The translations under genes were made by a program, and so were the position numbers. DNA of 33,701 nucleotides from positions 1 through 33,701 of the forward strand of contig CAUUKX010000010.1 of assembly GCA_963545585.1 (NCBI GenBank). The letters run 5' to 3'. Shown here piece after piece: positions 15,294 to 23,689 of the stretch. The first letter of the stretch is position 1. Each line of letters begins with the position of its first letter. Under the pieces are notes generated by a model. That model searched no databases, had not been told where the DNA came from, and was given only the letters and a program-made list of their open reading frames with translations. This DNA is from W11650 sp963545585 (GTDB lineage: Bacteria; Bacillota; Clostridia; Lachnospirales; Vallitaleaceae).

Positions 15294-16838
15294 ATGAAAG
15301 GGAAATTTTCAGAAGCAATGCGTAAATTTTCAGGAGCGGTAATTGTACCTGTTAAATTTATGGCAATTATGGGACTTTTTTTGGCTTTATCCGTAATTTT
15401 ACAGTTAAAGTTTATGCCGGACTTTGTGCAAAGCTTTGGCCAGTTGATTAAAACTATGATGGATAGTATGCTGAATAATTTGTCTTTGATTTTCTGCGTG
15501 GGAATTGCGGCTGCTCTGGCCAAGCATAAAAAAGTAGAAGCGGCGATTGTTTCTTTGATTGCGTTTTTGCTCTTTTTAGCGGCCAATAACGCATGGCTGT
15601 CGATGAATGGCATGCTGGCGGAGGAAGGAGCGGTCGGCTTATACGGCACCGGTCAGGGCGTGGTTCTGGGCTTTCAGGTCGTGGATATGAACGTCTTTTT
15701 GGGTATGATTTTGGGCTGCTTAGTCGGATATTTGCATAATCGCTTTTCCAATAAGGAATTTCACGATATTTTTAGCATTTACGGCGGAACGCGGCTGACC
15801 TTTATGATTTTAACGCCGATTATTTTGGTACTGGCGGTGGTGCTTTGCTATGTTTGGCCGGTCATTAACAGCGGGATCAATTCTTTAACCGGTATTATTT
15901 TAACGACCGGATTGTTTGGTGTGTTTATTTATGCTTTCGGCAATCGCTTTTTGGTGCCGACCGGACTTCATCATCTGCTGTGGATGCCGTTTTGCTTTAC
16001 CGCACTGGGTGGCAGCGCGCAGATTGGCGGGAAAATATATAACGGTGCGGTTAATATTTTTTACGCACAAATGGCCAACCCGGAAAGTGTGGTACAGTTA
16101 GACGCGTCGCTCCGGTTCGCTACCTTTGGCTTTGCTAAAATTTTTGGTTCGGTGGCGGTGGCTTTGGCCATTATTTACTGCGCGGATAAAAAGAAAAAGG
16201 AAGAAGTCAAAGGTATGCTGCTGCCGTCGATGTTTGTGGGAACAATGGCGGGAATTACCGAACCGCTGGACTTTTCTTTTTTATTTGCCTCACCGCTGCT
16301 GTGGCTGGTACACGGCTTATTGGCGGCAATTTCGGAAACGATTTTATGGGCGCTGAATGCCAGAACCTATATGCTTTTTGGTGTGATTGACTCGCTGGTG
16401 TCAAACTCAGTCTTTAGTCCGGCCGTAACTAAGGTGTACATAGTCATTCTGGTCGGCTTGATTATGGGGGCAGTCTGGTTCTTTACCTTTGTTTTCCTGA
16501 TTAAAAAGCTGGATATTAAAACGCCGGGACGGGAGACGGACAGCGGAGAAGCGGAAGAAGCGCAGTCAAAGCAGGAAGCTGCAAATGACGGTGTGGCTGT
16601 AGAACAGGAGATTATTGCCGGTTTAGGTGGTGCGGAAAATATTGACACGGTGACGAATTGCTTTACTCGGCTGCGGATAACGGTTAAGGATATGAAAAAG
16701 GTTGACAAGGAAAAGTTGGAGCAGCTAAAAAAAGTAAAGGGCGTAGTGCTTGGCGGGAGCGAAGCGCAGATCATCATCGGTATGGGAGTGCAAAAGCTGA
16801 AGGATAATATCACAGCGATTTTGGGTTTGGCGGAATAA
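15294..16838 (+). CDS. PTS sugar transporter EIICB, alpha-glucoside (maltose) type
   Basis: The 514-residue protein has an EIIC membrane domain (about 1-415) followed by a linker rich in Glu, Ala and Gln and an EIIB domain (about 440-514). The EIIC region includes FLVPTGLHHLLWMPF and the conserved GITEPLDFSFLFASP motif. EIIB carries the phosphorylatable cysteine at about residue 456 in NCFTRLRITV. It phosphorylates a sugar during uptake. The next gene encodes a GH4 6-phospho-alpha-glucosidase, which argues for maltose or a related alpha-glucoside, as in glvA-glvC systems. No EIIA domain is present in the operon, so phosphate presumably comes from a separate glucose-type EIIA. The ATG at 15294 follows GAGAGGTAAGG. 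Confidence 0.92.
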   Translation: MKGKFSEAMRKFSGAVIVPVKFMAIMGLFLALSVILQLKFMPDFVQSFGQLIKTMMDSMLNNLSLIFCVGIAAALAKHKKVEAAIVSLIAFLLFLAANNAWLSMNGMLAEEGAVGLYGTGQGVVLGFQVVDMNVFLGMILGCLVGYLHNRFSNKEFHDIFSIYGGTRLTFMILTPIILVLAVVLCYVWPVINSGINSLTGIILTTGLFGVFIYAFGNRFLVPTGLHHLLWMPFCFTALGGSAQIGGKIYNGAVNIFYAQMANPESVVQLDASLRFATFGFAKIFGSVAVALAIIYCADKKKKEEVKGMLLPSMFVGTMAGITEPLDFSFLFASPLLWLVHGLLAAISETILWALNARTYMLFGVIDSLVSNSVFSPAVTKVYIVILVGLIMGAVWFFTFVFLIKKLDIKTPGRETDSGEAEEAQSKQEAANDGVAVEQEIIAGLGGAENIDTVTNCFTRLRITVKDMKKVDKEKLEQLKKVKGVVLGGSEAQIIIGMGVQKLKDNITAILGLAE

Positions 16839-16936
16839 GGCTGAAAATAGGCGTCCGTGAAAAGCTTTAGCAGAAGGGCAAAGTCTTTTGGCAGGAGAAA
16901 CTTGAAGGAAAGAATAAGGAAAGTGAGGACTAAAAA

Positions 16937-18277
16937 ATGGAACGAAAAAAACAATCGGTAGTGATTGCCGGCGGCGGCAGTACCTACACGGCCAGTATTG
17001 TAATGCTATTGATTGAAAATCAGGATAAATTTCCGCTGCGGTCGTTAAAGCTGTATGATAACGATAAGGCGCGGCAGGATATTGTGGCTGGCGCCTGCGA
17101 GGTAATCCTGCGGGAACGGGCGCCGGAAATTCAATTTTTGGCAACGGTAAACCCGGAGGAGGCTTTTGCCGATGTAGATTTTGTAATGGCGCATATTCGC
17201 GTCGGCGGCTTGAAAATGCGGGAAAAGGATGAGAAGATTCCGCTGAAATACGGCGTAGTCGGACAGGAAACCTGCGGCCCCGGCGGTTTAGCCTATGGAA
17301 TGCGCTCTATTACAGGAGTAGTTGAGATTATTGATTATATGCAAAAGTATTCGCCGCAAGCGTGGATGCTCAATTATTCTAATCCGGCGGCGATCGTGGC
17401 GGAGGCGACTCGAATTTTGCGGCCTGACGCCAAAATCATCAATATCTGCGATATGCCGGTGGCAATTAAAAAGTCTATGGCCGCTATTTTGGGCTTAAAG
17501 AATGAAAATGAGATTATTGACCGCTATTACGGCTTAAATCATTTTGGCTGGTGGACGGAAATGACCGATCGCGAGGGCAACGATTTAATGCCTCGCCTAA
17601 GAGAGTATGTCCGCCAAAATGGCTATGCGGCGGCGGTGGGAGAAGAAGAAAATCCGCTGCTCAGCGAGGACAGCTGGCTGGCGACTTTTAAAAAGGCCAA
17701 GGATGTTTACGCAGTTGACCCGGAAACAATGCCGAACACTTATTTAAAGTATTATTTGTATCCGGATTATGTGGTTGCTCATTCTAACCCCGACTATACC
17801 AGAGCCAATGAGGTAATGGATAATCGGGAAAAGAAAGTTTTTGCCGAATGCCGCCGGATCACGCAGGCGCAGACGGCTAAGGATACCACTATCAAAGCGG
17901 GAGAACATGCGGAATTTATTGTTCAGTTAGCGGGCGCTTTGGCGTATAATACCTATGAGCGGATGCTGCTGATTGTCAGAAATAACGGAGCGGTCGCCAA
18001 TCTGGACAAGGACGCAATGGTAGAGGTGCCTTGCCTAGTCAGTAAGCGCGGGTATGAGCCGCTGTCCATGGGAGAGATCCCGTTGTTCCAAAAGGGAATG
18101 ATTGAGCAGCAGGTGGCAGTTGAAAAGCTGACAGTTCAGGCATATATTGAAAAATCTTATCAAAAGCTTTGGCAGGCATTTACTTTGTCCAAAACCGTAC
18201 CCAGTGCCAGTGTCGCCAAGCAGATTTTGGACGAGATGCTGGAAGCCAATAAGGGCTGGTGGCCGGAACTGCACTAA
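16937..18277 (+). CDS. GH4 family 6-phospho-alpha-glucosidase
   Basis: The 446-residue enzyme shows the GH4 N-terminal NAD-binding motif VVIAGGGSTYTASIV and the family-typical metal and substrate residues: Cys near 171 (NICDMP) and His near 202 (GLNHFGWWT). GH4 enzymes need NAD+ and a divalent metal such as Mn2+, and they cleave through a redox-elimination mechanism. Overall length and the HFGWWT motif fit MalH/GlvA-type 6-phospho-alpha-glucosidases. Together with the upstream EIICB it would convert imported maltose-6-phosphate-like sugars to glucose-6-phosphate and glucose. It lies 98 nt after the PTS gene with no terminator between. A GTGAGG ribosome site is present. Confidence 0.92.
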   Translation: MERKKQSVVIAGGGSTYTASIVMLLIENQDKFPLRSLKLYDNDKARQDIVAGACEVILRERAPEIQFLATVNPEEAFADVDFVMAHIRVGGLKMREKDEKIPLKYGVVGQETCGPGGLAYGMRSITGVVEIIDYMQKYSPQAWMLNYSNPAAIVAEATRILRPDAKIINICDMPVAIKKSMAAILGLKNENEIIDRYYGLNHFGWWTEMTDREGNDLMPRLREYVRQNGYAAAVGEEENPLLSEDSWLATFKKAKDVYAVDPETMPNTYLKYYLYPDYVVAHSNPDYTRANEVMDNREKKVFAECRRITQAQTAKDTTIKAGEHAEFIVQLAGALAYNTYERMLLIVRNNGAVANLDKDAMVEVPCLVSKRGYEPLSMGEIPLFQKGMIEQQVAVEKLTVQAYIEKSYQKLWQAFTLSKTVPSASVAKQILDEMLEANKGWWPELH

Positions 18278-18313
18278 GACCGCACTTAAAAGCAAGGCGG
18301 CAAGGAGGAGGAT

Positions 18314-19111
18314 ATGCATTTTTTTGACTTAATCAATCAAAATTATCAGGAATTAAGTGAAATTGATTTGCAAATGGGCAGGTATATTTTGGACAATCCG
18401 AAGCAAGTGCAGAAAATGAGCGCCCAGGAGTTTGCGGCGGTCTGCCTGTCCTCCAAATCCTCCGCCGTTCGCTTTGCGCAAAAGCTGGGCTTTACCGGTT
18501 TTGGAGAATTGAAAAATTATCTAAAATGGCAGAATAACGAAAAGGAATATGGTCAAGCTTTACGGTTTAAAAAGCAGCTGCAGGACGATATCAGAAAAAC
18601 GCTGGACTATACGGAGCAAAGCAGCTGGCGGGAAATTTACAGCCGGTTGGACGCTTGTCAAATGGTTTATGTTATTTTTACCGGTGTTACGCAGCAAAGC
18701 CAGGCGGCGGAGCTGCAGCGGCTGTTAGTGCTGATTGGCAAGGGGGTTCAGTGTATACCGGCTTCGTCGCAGCTGAATGAATTTCGCCGGATTATGGAGC
18801 GGCTGCGGGCAACCGATTTGATTTTTATTTTGTCCCTGTCGGGGGAAAACAAGCATTTGCAGAATATTGTAAACGCTTTGTCGGTCAGGCAAGCCAAGAT
18901 TATATCCATCACCAATCTGCGCGACAACTGGCTGTCCGGCAAGGCGGATTTTAATCTGTATGCGTTCAGCAGCCGAAGCGTCCTGCCAAGGGACTGGTGG
19001 ATGCGGACAGCGGCTTCTTTCTTTGTCTTGATTGAGGCCTTTATTTTTGGTTATGTTGATTATTTGCGGGAGGTAGGAGAGGAAAAAGAGGGCGGAGAAG
19101 AAAAGATTTGA
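18314..19111 (+). CDS. MurR/RpiR family regulator of the alpha-glucoside operon
   Basis: The 265-residue protein has an N-terminal RpiR helix-turn-helix domain (about residues 1-77; MSAQEFAAVCLSSKSSAVRF and KLGFTGFGELK). A SIS sugar-phosphate-binding domain follows (about 110-235; LSLSGENKHLQNIV). GGAGGAGG immediately precedes the ATG. Being third after a PTS EIICB and a GH4 phosphoglucosidase, it matches the glv/mal arrangement in which an RpiR-type activator or repressor senses the phosphorylated sugar. The acidic, lysine-rich C-terminal tail is outside the SIS fold. Regulation of its own operon is inferred. Confidence 0.9.
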   Translation: MHFFDLINQNYQELSEIDLQMGRYILDNPKQVQKMSAQEFAAVCLSSKSSAVRFAQKLGFTGFGELKNYLKWQNNEKEYGQALRFKKQLQDDIRKTLDYTEQSSWREIYSRLDACQMVYVIFTGVTQQSQAAELQRLLVLIGKGVQCIPASSQLNEFRRIMERLRATDLIFILSLSGENKHLQNIVNALSVRQAKIISITNLRDNWLSGKADFNLYAFSSRSVLPRDWWMRTAASFFVLIEAFIFGYVDYLREVGEEKEGGEEKI

Positions 19112-19176
19112 GAGTAAGCCTTATTCCTTAAAAAATTCAGAATTAGAGTAAGCTTCATAACGGGAAGTAATGAAAA

Positions 19177-19207
19177 ATAGTGAAAGCATAGTGAAAAAAT
19201 AGTGAAA
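19177..19207 (+). repeat. Three 9-nt direct repeats with an 11-bp period
   Basis: ATAGTGAAA occurs at 19177, 19188 and 19199, one copy per helical turn, about 27 bp upstream of an extended -10 box. Helically phased copies upstream of a promoter suggest a regulator-binding array. Confidence 0.5.
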
Positions 19208-19233
19208 TTTTAATGGCGGTAAAGCACCATTTC

Positions 19234-19242
19234 TGATATAAT
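19234..19242 (+). promoter_or_regulatory. Extended -10 promoter upstream of the Fic gene
   Basis: TGATATAAT is an exact TGnTATAAT extended -10 box. No good -35 box is present, which fits use of an activator at the upstream repeats. The leader to the Fic start is about 175 nt long. It contains a GCATG-CTCG-CATGC hairpin near 19289 and a repeated CGAGCAG (19316 and 19330). Confidence 0.6.
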
Positions 19243-19346
19243 ATTACGTAGTAAAGGCGGGAGTGCAAGATGTGAGAAAAATGGCAGGGCATGCTCGCAT
19301 GCACAAGCACAGTTTTCGAGCAGCTGATACGAGCAGCGATGCAGAG

Positions 19347-19368
19347 AAAAATTCGTGAGGATTTTTTT
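19347..19368 (+). terminator. Weak terminator-like hairpin in the Fic leader
   Basis: AAAAATTC (19347-19354) and GGATTTTT (19359-19366) form an AU-rich stem with a GTGA loop and run into T. It could attenuate transcription before the Fic gene or end a roughly 120-nt leader RNA. The stem is weak, so confidence is low. Confidence 0.35.
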
Positions 19369-19423
19369 ATGCACATACGCCGAATTTACTGGTAAATACA
19401 AAATATCAGGAGGTGCTTATTTT

Positions 19424-20524
19424 ATGCTGAAAGTACGGCTGAGCAATGAAATGTTAAAATATATTACCGCCATAGAGGAAAACAAATATATGCTGTCTAT
19501 GGTAAACCTTCCGCGGGCGGCCGCCAATAGGCTGCGCAAGAATTCAAAGAAAAAAAGTTCCTATGCCTCGACTAAGATTGAGGGCAATCCGCTTTCCGAG
19601 CAGCAGGCAGATGAAGTCATAGAAAGAGATGAACGCAAGCATTATCTAAAGCCGGAACAGGAAGTGCGTAATTATTTTCTGGCGCTGAATTATTTGGAGG
19701 AAAAAGCAAAGCAGAAAGAAAAGTTTTCGCTAAAGCTTATTTTGGATGTGCAAAAGTATGTAGAAAAGGGAGTGTCAAGGGAGAAAATCGGACTGCGCGG
19801 TCCGATGCCGCCGGGAGTGCTGTTTGCGGTGTATGATGCGCAAAGCGGGCAGCCGGATTATATTCCGCCGGAGTATAAGGATATACCGGAGCTTTTGGCT
19901 GAGCTGACAGACTATGCAAACACGACCGACGACCATCCGCTGATAGTGGCTGCGGTCGTTCACTATCAATTGGTAACGATTCATCCGTTTGAAGACGGCA
20001 ATGGCCGAATGGCCAGGCTGCTGTCGGGATATATTTTGGACATCAATGGATATGGTTTTAAAGGGATTGGTTCGCTGGAAGAATATTTTGCTTATGATGT
20101 GGAGGAGTATTACGCGTCGCTGCAAATGGGGCTGCCTGCCTTGTATTATTCGGGCAGAAACAATCCACCGCATCCAGAGATTTGGCTTAACTATTTTCTT
20201 AGAATGATGCTTTTGTATTCCCGTAAGGTGTGTACGTTGTCAGAAAGTGCAGGCGGCGAAGCGCTGGAAAGCAGTCTATCTTACCTGAAAGGGAAAGAAA
20301 AAGAGCTTTTGCTGTTTCTGATTCAGCATTACAAAAGAGAGTTTACCCCGATTGAAGTGAGTAAGGCGCTTGGTGTTACCAATAAAACCATTATAAACCG
20401 GCTGGCTGTTTTGGTCAAAAATGGCTTTGTTGTTCCCCATATGGCAAAAGAGCGGATCCGTTCTTATCAATTAAGCGATTTCACCAAACAGAATGAGAAA
20501 AATATCAAAAAGCGGATGGGATGA
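19424..20524 (+). CDS. Fic-domain AMP-transferase with N-terminal inhibitory motif and C-terminal winged helix
   Basis: The 366-residue protein contains the complete Fic active-site loop HPFEDGNGRMAR starting at His 187. The N-terminal inhibitory motif STKIEGN (Ser 49 to Asn 55, key Glu 53) makes it a class II Fic protein, in which the glutamate blocks productive ATP binding. The C-terminal region from about residue 305 carries a winged-helix-like segment (TPIEVSKALGVTNKTIINRL). Fic enzymes transfer AMP from ATP to hydroxyl groups of target proteins; the target here is unknown. The ATG at 19424 is chosen because AGGAGG lies 10 nt upstream; the longer frame from GTG 19355 begins in a hairpin loop. 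The gene stands alone, without a separate antitoxin gene. Confidence 0.92.
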   Translation: MLKVRLSNEMLKYITAIEENKYMLSMVNLPRAAANRLRKNSKKKSSYASTKIEGNPLSEQQADEVIERDERKHYLKPEQEVRNYFLALNYLEEKAKQKEKFSLKLILDVQKYVEKGVSREKIGLRGPMPPGVLFAVYDAQSGQPDYIPPEYKDIPELLAELTDYANTTDDHPLIVAAVVHYQLVTIHPFEDGNGRMARLLSGYILDINGYGFKGIGSLEEYFAYDVEEYYASLQMGLPALYYSGRNNPPHPEIWLNYFLRMMLLYSRKVCTLSESAGGEALESSLSYLKGKEKELLLFLIQHYKREFTPIEVSKALGVTNKTIINRLAVLVKNGFVVPHMAKERIRSYQLSDFTKQNEKNIKKRMG

Positions 20525-20574
20525 GGAAGTTGGGTTTTCAGGTGGTTTTTAGTGGGTTTGTTTTGGCTAACTAC

Positions 20575-20598
20575 TGTGCATTTTGTATGTTCATGCGT
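20575..20598. repeat. Second copy of the 24-nt element end
   Basis: These 24 nt are identical to 3935-3958, the inner part of the right arm of the element at 3764-3966. No inverted partner was found nearby, so this may be a solo end left by a decayed element, or a shared protein-binding site. It lies 23 bp upstream of the glycerol operon -35 box. Confidence 0.6.
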
Positions 20599-20620
20599 GT
20601 GGCGAAAAATCATCTTTTCA

Positions 20621-20648
20621 TTGACATTGCCGCTTGAAATGGTATAAT
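20621..20648 (+). promoter_or_regulatory. Promoter of the glycerol operon
   Basis: TTGACA (20621-20626), a 16-bp spacer and TATAAT (20643-20648): both boxes match consensus. Expected start of transcription is near 20655, giving a leader of about 155 nt. Confidence 0.85.
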
Positions 20649-20739
20649 AAGATTAAGTTAATAAAGTTTTTATTGATTAAGATGCGGTGGTCAAAAGACT
20701 TTGACGCCGATACATTTAATAAAATCGTCGAGAGAATGG

Positions 20740-20780
20740 AAAGACGCAAAAAAGAAGAAAAGGCTTGTTTTGCGTCTTTT
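20740..20780 (+). terminator. Leader terminator of the glycerol operon, candidate antitermination site
   Basis: A perfect 12-bp stem (AAAGACGCAAAA at 20740-20751 with TTTTGCGTCTTT at 20768-20779) ends in a T-run, 30 nt before the first start codon and downstream of a strong promoter. An upstream hairpin lies at 20690-20705 (GTCAAA, AGAC loop, TTTGAC). Terminators in this position in Firmicutes glp operons are relieved by GlpP, an RNA-binding antiterminator responsive to glycerol-3-phosphate. GlpP control is inferred; glpP is not in the window. Confidence 0.75.
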
Positions 20781-20811
20781 TATATTATTTTCTGAGGAAA
20801 GGAAAGAAAAA

Positions 20812-22281
20812 ATGATGGATGTTACGGTAATCGGCGCAGGGGTGATTGGAGCGGCAGTTGCCTATTACCTGTCGCACTACGACTGCAAAGTAACGGTCTT
20901 GGAAAAGGAAAATGACGTGGCGGAAGGAACGTCAATTGCCAACAGCGGCATTGTTCATTCCGGGCATGATCCGCATCCGGACACCTTAAAAGCTAAATTT
21001 AATGTGGAAGGCAATCGGATGTACCCGGAACTGTGCCGCCATCTGCATGTCCTTTACCGGCAGACCGGTGCTTTTGTAGTGGCGGTGAGTACCGAAGAAA
21101 CAGAAACTTTAAAACAGTTAAAACAGCAGGCCGCCGATCGGGGAATCCCCTGCCAAGAAATGGATGGGGAAGCCGCCAGAAAGTTAGAGCCAAATTTAAG
21201 CGATCAGGTAATTCGGGTCTTGTCTTTGCCGACCACCGGCGTGGTTGATCCGTGGGAGATTACCTTGGGACTGATGGAGGAAGCGGTTCTAAACGGCTGT
21301 GAATTAAAGCTGAATGAAAGAGTAACCGCCATTAAGCGGATGAAAGATTATTACGAAGTGATGACCGAGCGGGACGGGCAACAAAATATCTGGCGCAGCC
21401 GCTATGTAGTCAACTGCGCCGGAGTGCATGGCGATGATATTTACCGTTTGCTTGCGCCAGCGGCCGAGTTTCGGATTACGCCGCGGCGGGGGGAATATTT
21501 TGTGCTGGATAATTCTATTCAGCCCTTGGTCAGCCGGCCGATCTATCCGGTGCCGTCCCAGCTGGGCAAGGGAATTCTGGCGATTCCGACCATTCATGAT
21601 AATGTCCTGCTGGGGCCAGATTCGGAGGAAATAACCGATAAGGAAAATGTCGGCACGGAGCGGACTCGCTTAGATTTTATCCGGCAGGCGCTGACTAAGA
21701 CTGTTAAAAACATCCCGTTTGATAAAGTCATCCGCAGCTTTGCCGGACTTCGGCCAACCGGCAGCAGCGGTGATTTTGTTGTTCGCGAGGAAGAAAATTA
21801 TCCCGGCTTTATTCAGGCGATCGGCATTGAGTCGCCGGGGCTGACGGCGGCACCGGCAATCGGCAGGTATATTGCTGAGGAACTAATTGGGGCTAAGGAA
21901 GGCTATCCGCGGAAAGAAAATTATCAAAACCGGCGGCCGCCGGTTCGGCTGTTTGGCAAGAGCTTAGAGGAAAAAAATCAATATGTGGCGGCTGACGAGC
22001 GCTTCGGCCGGATTATTTGCCGCTGCGAATCGGTCAGCGAGGGCGAAATCATTGACTGTATCCAGAGGCCGGTTGGTGCCAGAACGGTTAAAGCCGTGAA
22101 AAAGAGGGTTCGGCCGGGTTCGGGTCGGTGTCAGGGCGGTTTTTGTGAGCCGCGAGTGGTTGAGCTGCTGGCTCGGGAACTGGGCGTTTCTCCGCTGGAG
22201 ATTCTATATGACAGCGGGCGCAGTCCGCTGCTAGTGGAGGAAACCAAACAGGCGAAAGGAGCGGAGCATGAAAACGGTTGA
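20812..22281 (+). CDS. glpA: FAD-dependent glycerol-3-phosphate dehydrogenase-like oxidoreductase (GlpA type) with BFD-like [2Fe-2S] domain
   Basis: The 489-residue flavoprotein begins with a dinucleotide-binding VTVIGAGVIGAAVAYYLS motif. The DAO fold continues through VVNCAGVHGDD and IRSFAGLRPT. The C-terminal domain has a four-cysteine BFD-like motif: Cys near 403 and 405 (CRCES) and near 440 and 445 (GRCQGGFC). This layout matches the anaerobic GlpA-type enzyme of Clostridia, which oxidises glycerol-3-phosphate to dihydroxyacetone phosphate. An L-2-hydroxyglutarate oxidase-like activity is an alternative, but the neighbours (a second flavoprotein, DUF1667 and glycerol kinase) support glycerol use. 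The ATG at 20812 is preferred because AGGAAAGGA precedes it; the frame from 20701 would start inside the leader. It overlaps the next gene by 14 nt. Confidence 0.88.
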   Translation: MMDVTVIGAGVIGAAVAYYLSHYDCKVTVLEKENDVAEGTSIANSGIVHSGHDPHPDTLKAKFNVEGNRMYPELCRHLHVLYRQTGAFVVAVSTEETETLKQLKQQAADRGIPCQEMDGEAARKLEPNLSDQVIRVLSLPTTGVVDPWEITLGLMEEAVLNGCELKLNERVTAIKRMKDYYEVMTERDGQQNIWRSRYVVNCAGVHGDDIYRLLAPAAEFRITPRRGEYFVLDNSIQPLVSRPIYPVPSQLGKGILAIPTIHDNVLLGPDSEEITDKENVGTERTRLDFIRQALTKTVKNIPFDKVIRSFAGLRPTGSSGDFVVREEENYPGFIQAIGIESPGLTAAPAIGRYIAEELIGAKEGYPRKENYQNRRPPVRLFGKSLEEKNQYVAADERFGRIICRCESVSEGEIIDCIQRPVGARTVKAVKKRVRPGSGRCQGGFCEPRVVELLARELGVSPLEILYDSGRSPLLVEETKQAKGAEHENG

Positions 22282-23521
22282 CTTAGCAATTATCGGCGGG
22301 GGTAGCGCCGGCATGGCTGCCGCTTGCGGGGCGTATGAAGCGGGGATCAGGGATATTTTAATTCTGGAGCGGGATAAAGAACTGGGCGGCATTTTGCTGC
22401 AATGCATTCATAACGGCTTCGGCCTGCATTATTTTAAGGAAGAATTATCGGGGCCGGAATATGCTGAACGCTGGGCCGATAAAATAGAAGAATACCGGAT
22501 TCCTTACCGGCTGGATACCATGGTGCTGGATATTTCTCCGGATAAGGTGATTACTTATACCAATGCCGAAAGCGGTTATCAGCAGATTCGGGCTAAAGCG
22601 GTGGTGCTGGCTATGGGCTGCCGGGAAAGAACCCGGGGCGCGATTCATATTCCGGGCTATCGGCCGGCCGGGGTTTGGACGGCAGGAACGGCGCAGCGCT
22701 ATTTGAATATGGAGGGCTATTTGGTCGGCAAAAAAATATTTATTTTGGGCAGCGGCGACATTGGTTTGATCATGGCCAGAAGAATGGCGCTGGAGGGGGC
22801 GCAGGTGCTGGGCGTAGCCGAGATTATGCCGTATTCCAACGGGCTGCCCCGAAACATTCAGCAATGTCTGCGGGATTTTGATATTCCTCTGTATTTAAGC
22901 CATACTGTCACTAATGTCTACGGCCGTGACCGGGTCAGCGGAATTCAGTTGAGTCAGGTTGATGAGAAGCTTCGGCCGATTGCCGGAACGGAAAAGGACT
23001 TTGCCTGCGATACGCTGCTCCTGTCGGTCGGACTGATTCCGGAAAATCAGCTCAGCCAAAATGCGGGTCTTGGCCTATCGCCGAAAACCAAGGGGGCGCT
23101 GGTGAATGAAGCCAATGAAACCGAATGTCGGGGCATTTTTTCCTGCGGCAATGTGCTGCATGTGCATGATGTGGTTGATTTTGTCAGCGAGGAAGGGCTG
23201 CACTCCGGGCGCAGCGCCGCCGCTTATTTGCAGGGAAAATTAGAGCCGGAGGCAGAAGCCGTCGCCGTGGCGGGCGCGGGGATTGGTTATGTGCTGCCGC
23301 AGCGGGTGCGCAAAAATCAGGGAGCGGATGTAACCTTTTCTTTTCGCGTGACCGGGGTAATGGAAAATGTGGAACTGGTTGTTAAAATAGACGGAAACGC
23401 GGTAAAATCGGTAAAGAAGAAACATTTGATTCCGGCGGAAATGGAAAGGATAACCTTAACCGCCGACGAATTAAACGGTTTGCAGGGCGAAATTCAGATA
23501 GAGGTTCAGCAGCGCGGTTGA
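22268..23521 (+). CDS. NAD(P)/FAD-dependent oxidoreductase, partner subunit (GlpB-like)
   Basis: The 417-residue protein has an FAD-binding AIIGGGSAGMAAACGAYEAG at the N-terminus and a second dinucleotide motif IFILGSGDIGLIMARR near residue 155. A late GIFSCGNVLHVHD segment is typical of pyridine-nucleotide disulfide-oxidoreductase-fold proteins. In Clostridia this gene sits between the GlpA-like flavoprotein and a DUF1667 protein; the three probably form one electron-transferring glycerol-3-phosphate dehydrogenase complex. It starts inside the preceding gene (14-nt overlap; GGAGCGG ribosome site), implying coupled synthesis. The last 80 nt or so are echoed by a degenerate copy just after the stop. 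Confidence 0.87.
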   Translation: MKTVDLAIIGGGSAGMAAACGAYEAGIRDILILERDKELGGILLQCIHNGFGLHYFKEELSGPEYAERWADKIEEYRIPYRLDTMVLDISPDKVITYTNAESGYQQIRAKAVVLAMGCRERTRGAIHIPGYRPAGVWTAGTAQRYLNMEGYLVGKKIFILGSGDIGLIMARRMALEGAQVLGVAEIMPYSNGLPRNIQQCLRDFDIPLYLSHTVTNVYGRDRVSGIQLSQVDEKLRPIAGTEKDFACDTLLLSVGLIPENQLSQNAGLGLSPKTKGALVNEANETECRGIFSCGNVLHVHDVVDFVSEEGLHSGRSAAAYLQGKLEPEAEAVAVAGAGIGYVLPQRVRKNQGADVTFSFRVTGVMENVELVVKIDGNAVKSVKKKHLIPAEMERITLTADELNGLQGEIQIEVQQRG

Positions 23522-23551
23522 CGGTTTCGGTTTGACACAGGTTCTGATTTC

Positions 23552-23637
23552 GGTGGAAAAGGAAAGATAAGCTTAACCGACGAAGAATTAGCCAGTTTGC
23601 AGGGCGAAGTTCAAATAGGAGTCCGGCGGCGTGCTGG
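23552..23637 (+). repeat. Degenerate tandem copy of the tail of the preceding gene
   Basis: This stretch resembles 23434-23521 at roughly three quarters of positions. In one frame it still encodes ISLTDEELASLQGEVQI, matching ITLTADELNGLQGEIQI of the gene end. It is an old partial tandem duplication, now non-coding spacer before the DUF1667 gene. Confidence 0.75.
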
Positions 23638-23689
23638 CCTGGGCGAAAAGAGAAAAAATGCCGGATTTGGCAGGAGGAAAAGAATAGAA

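Noticed and set aside
19355..19423. Extended Fic N-terminus from GTG 19355
   Set aside because: This start lies in the loop of a hairpin and lacks a ribosome site, whereas ATG 19424 has a good AGGAGG.
20701..20811. Extended N-terminus of the GlpA-like protein
   Set aside because: It would be encoded in the leader terminator; the FAD motif begins immediately after ATG 20812, which has a ribosome site.
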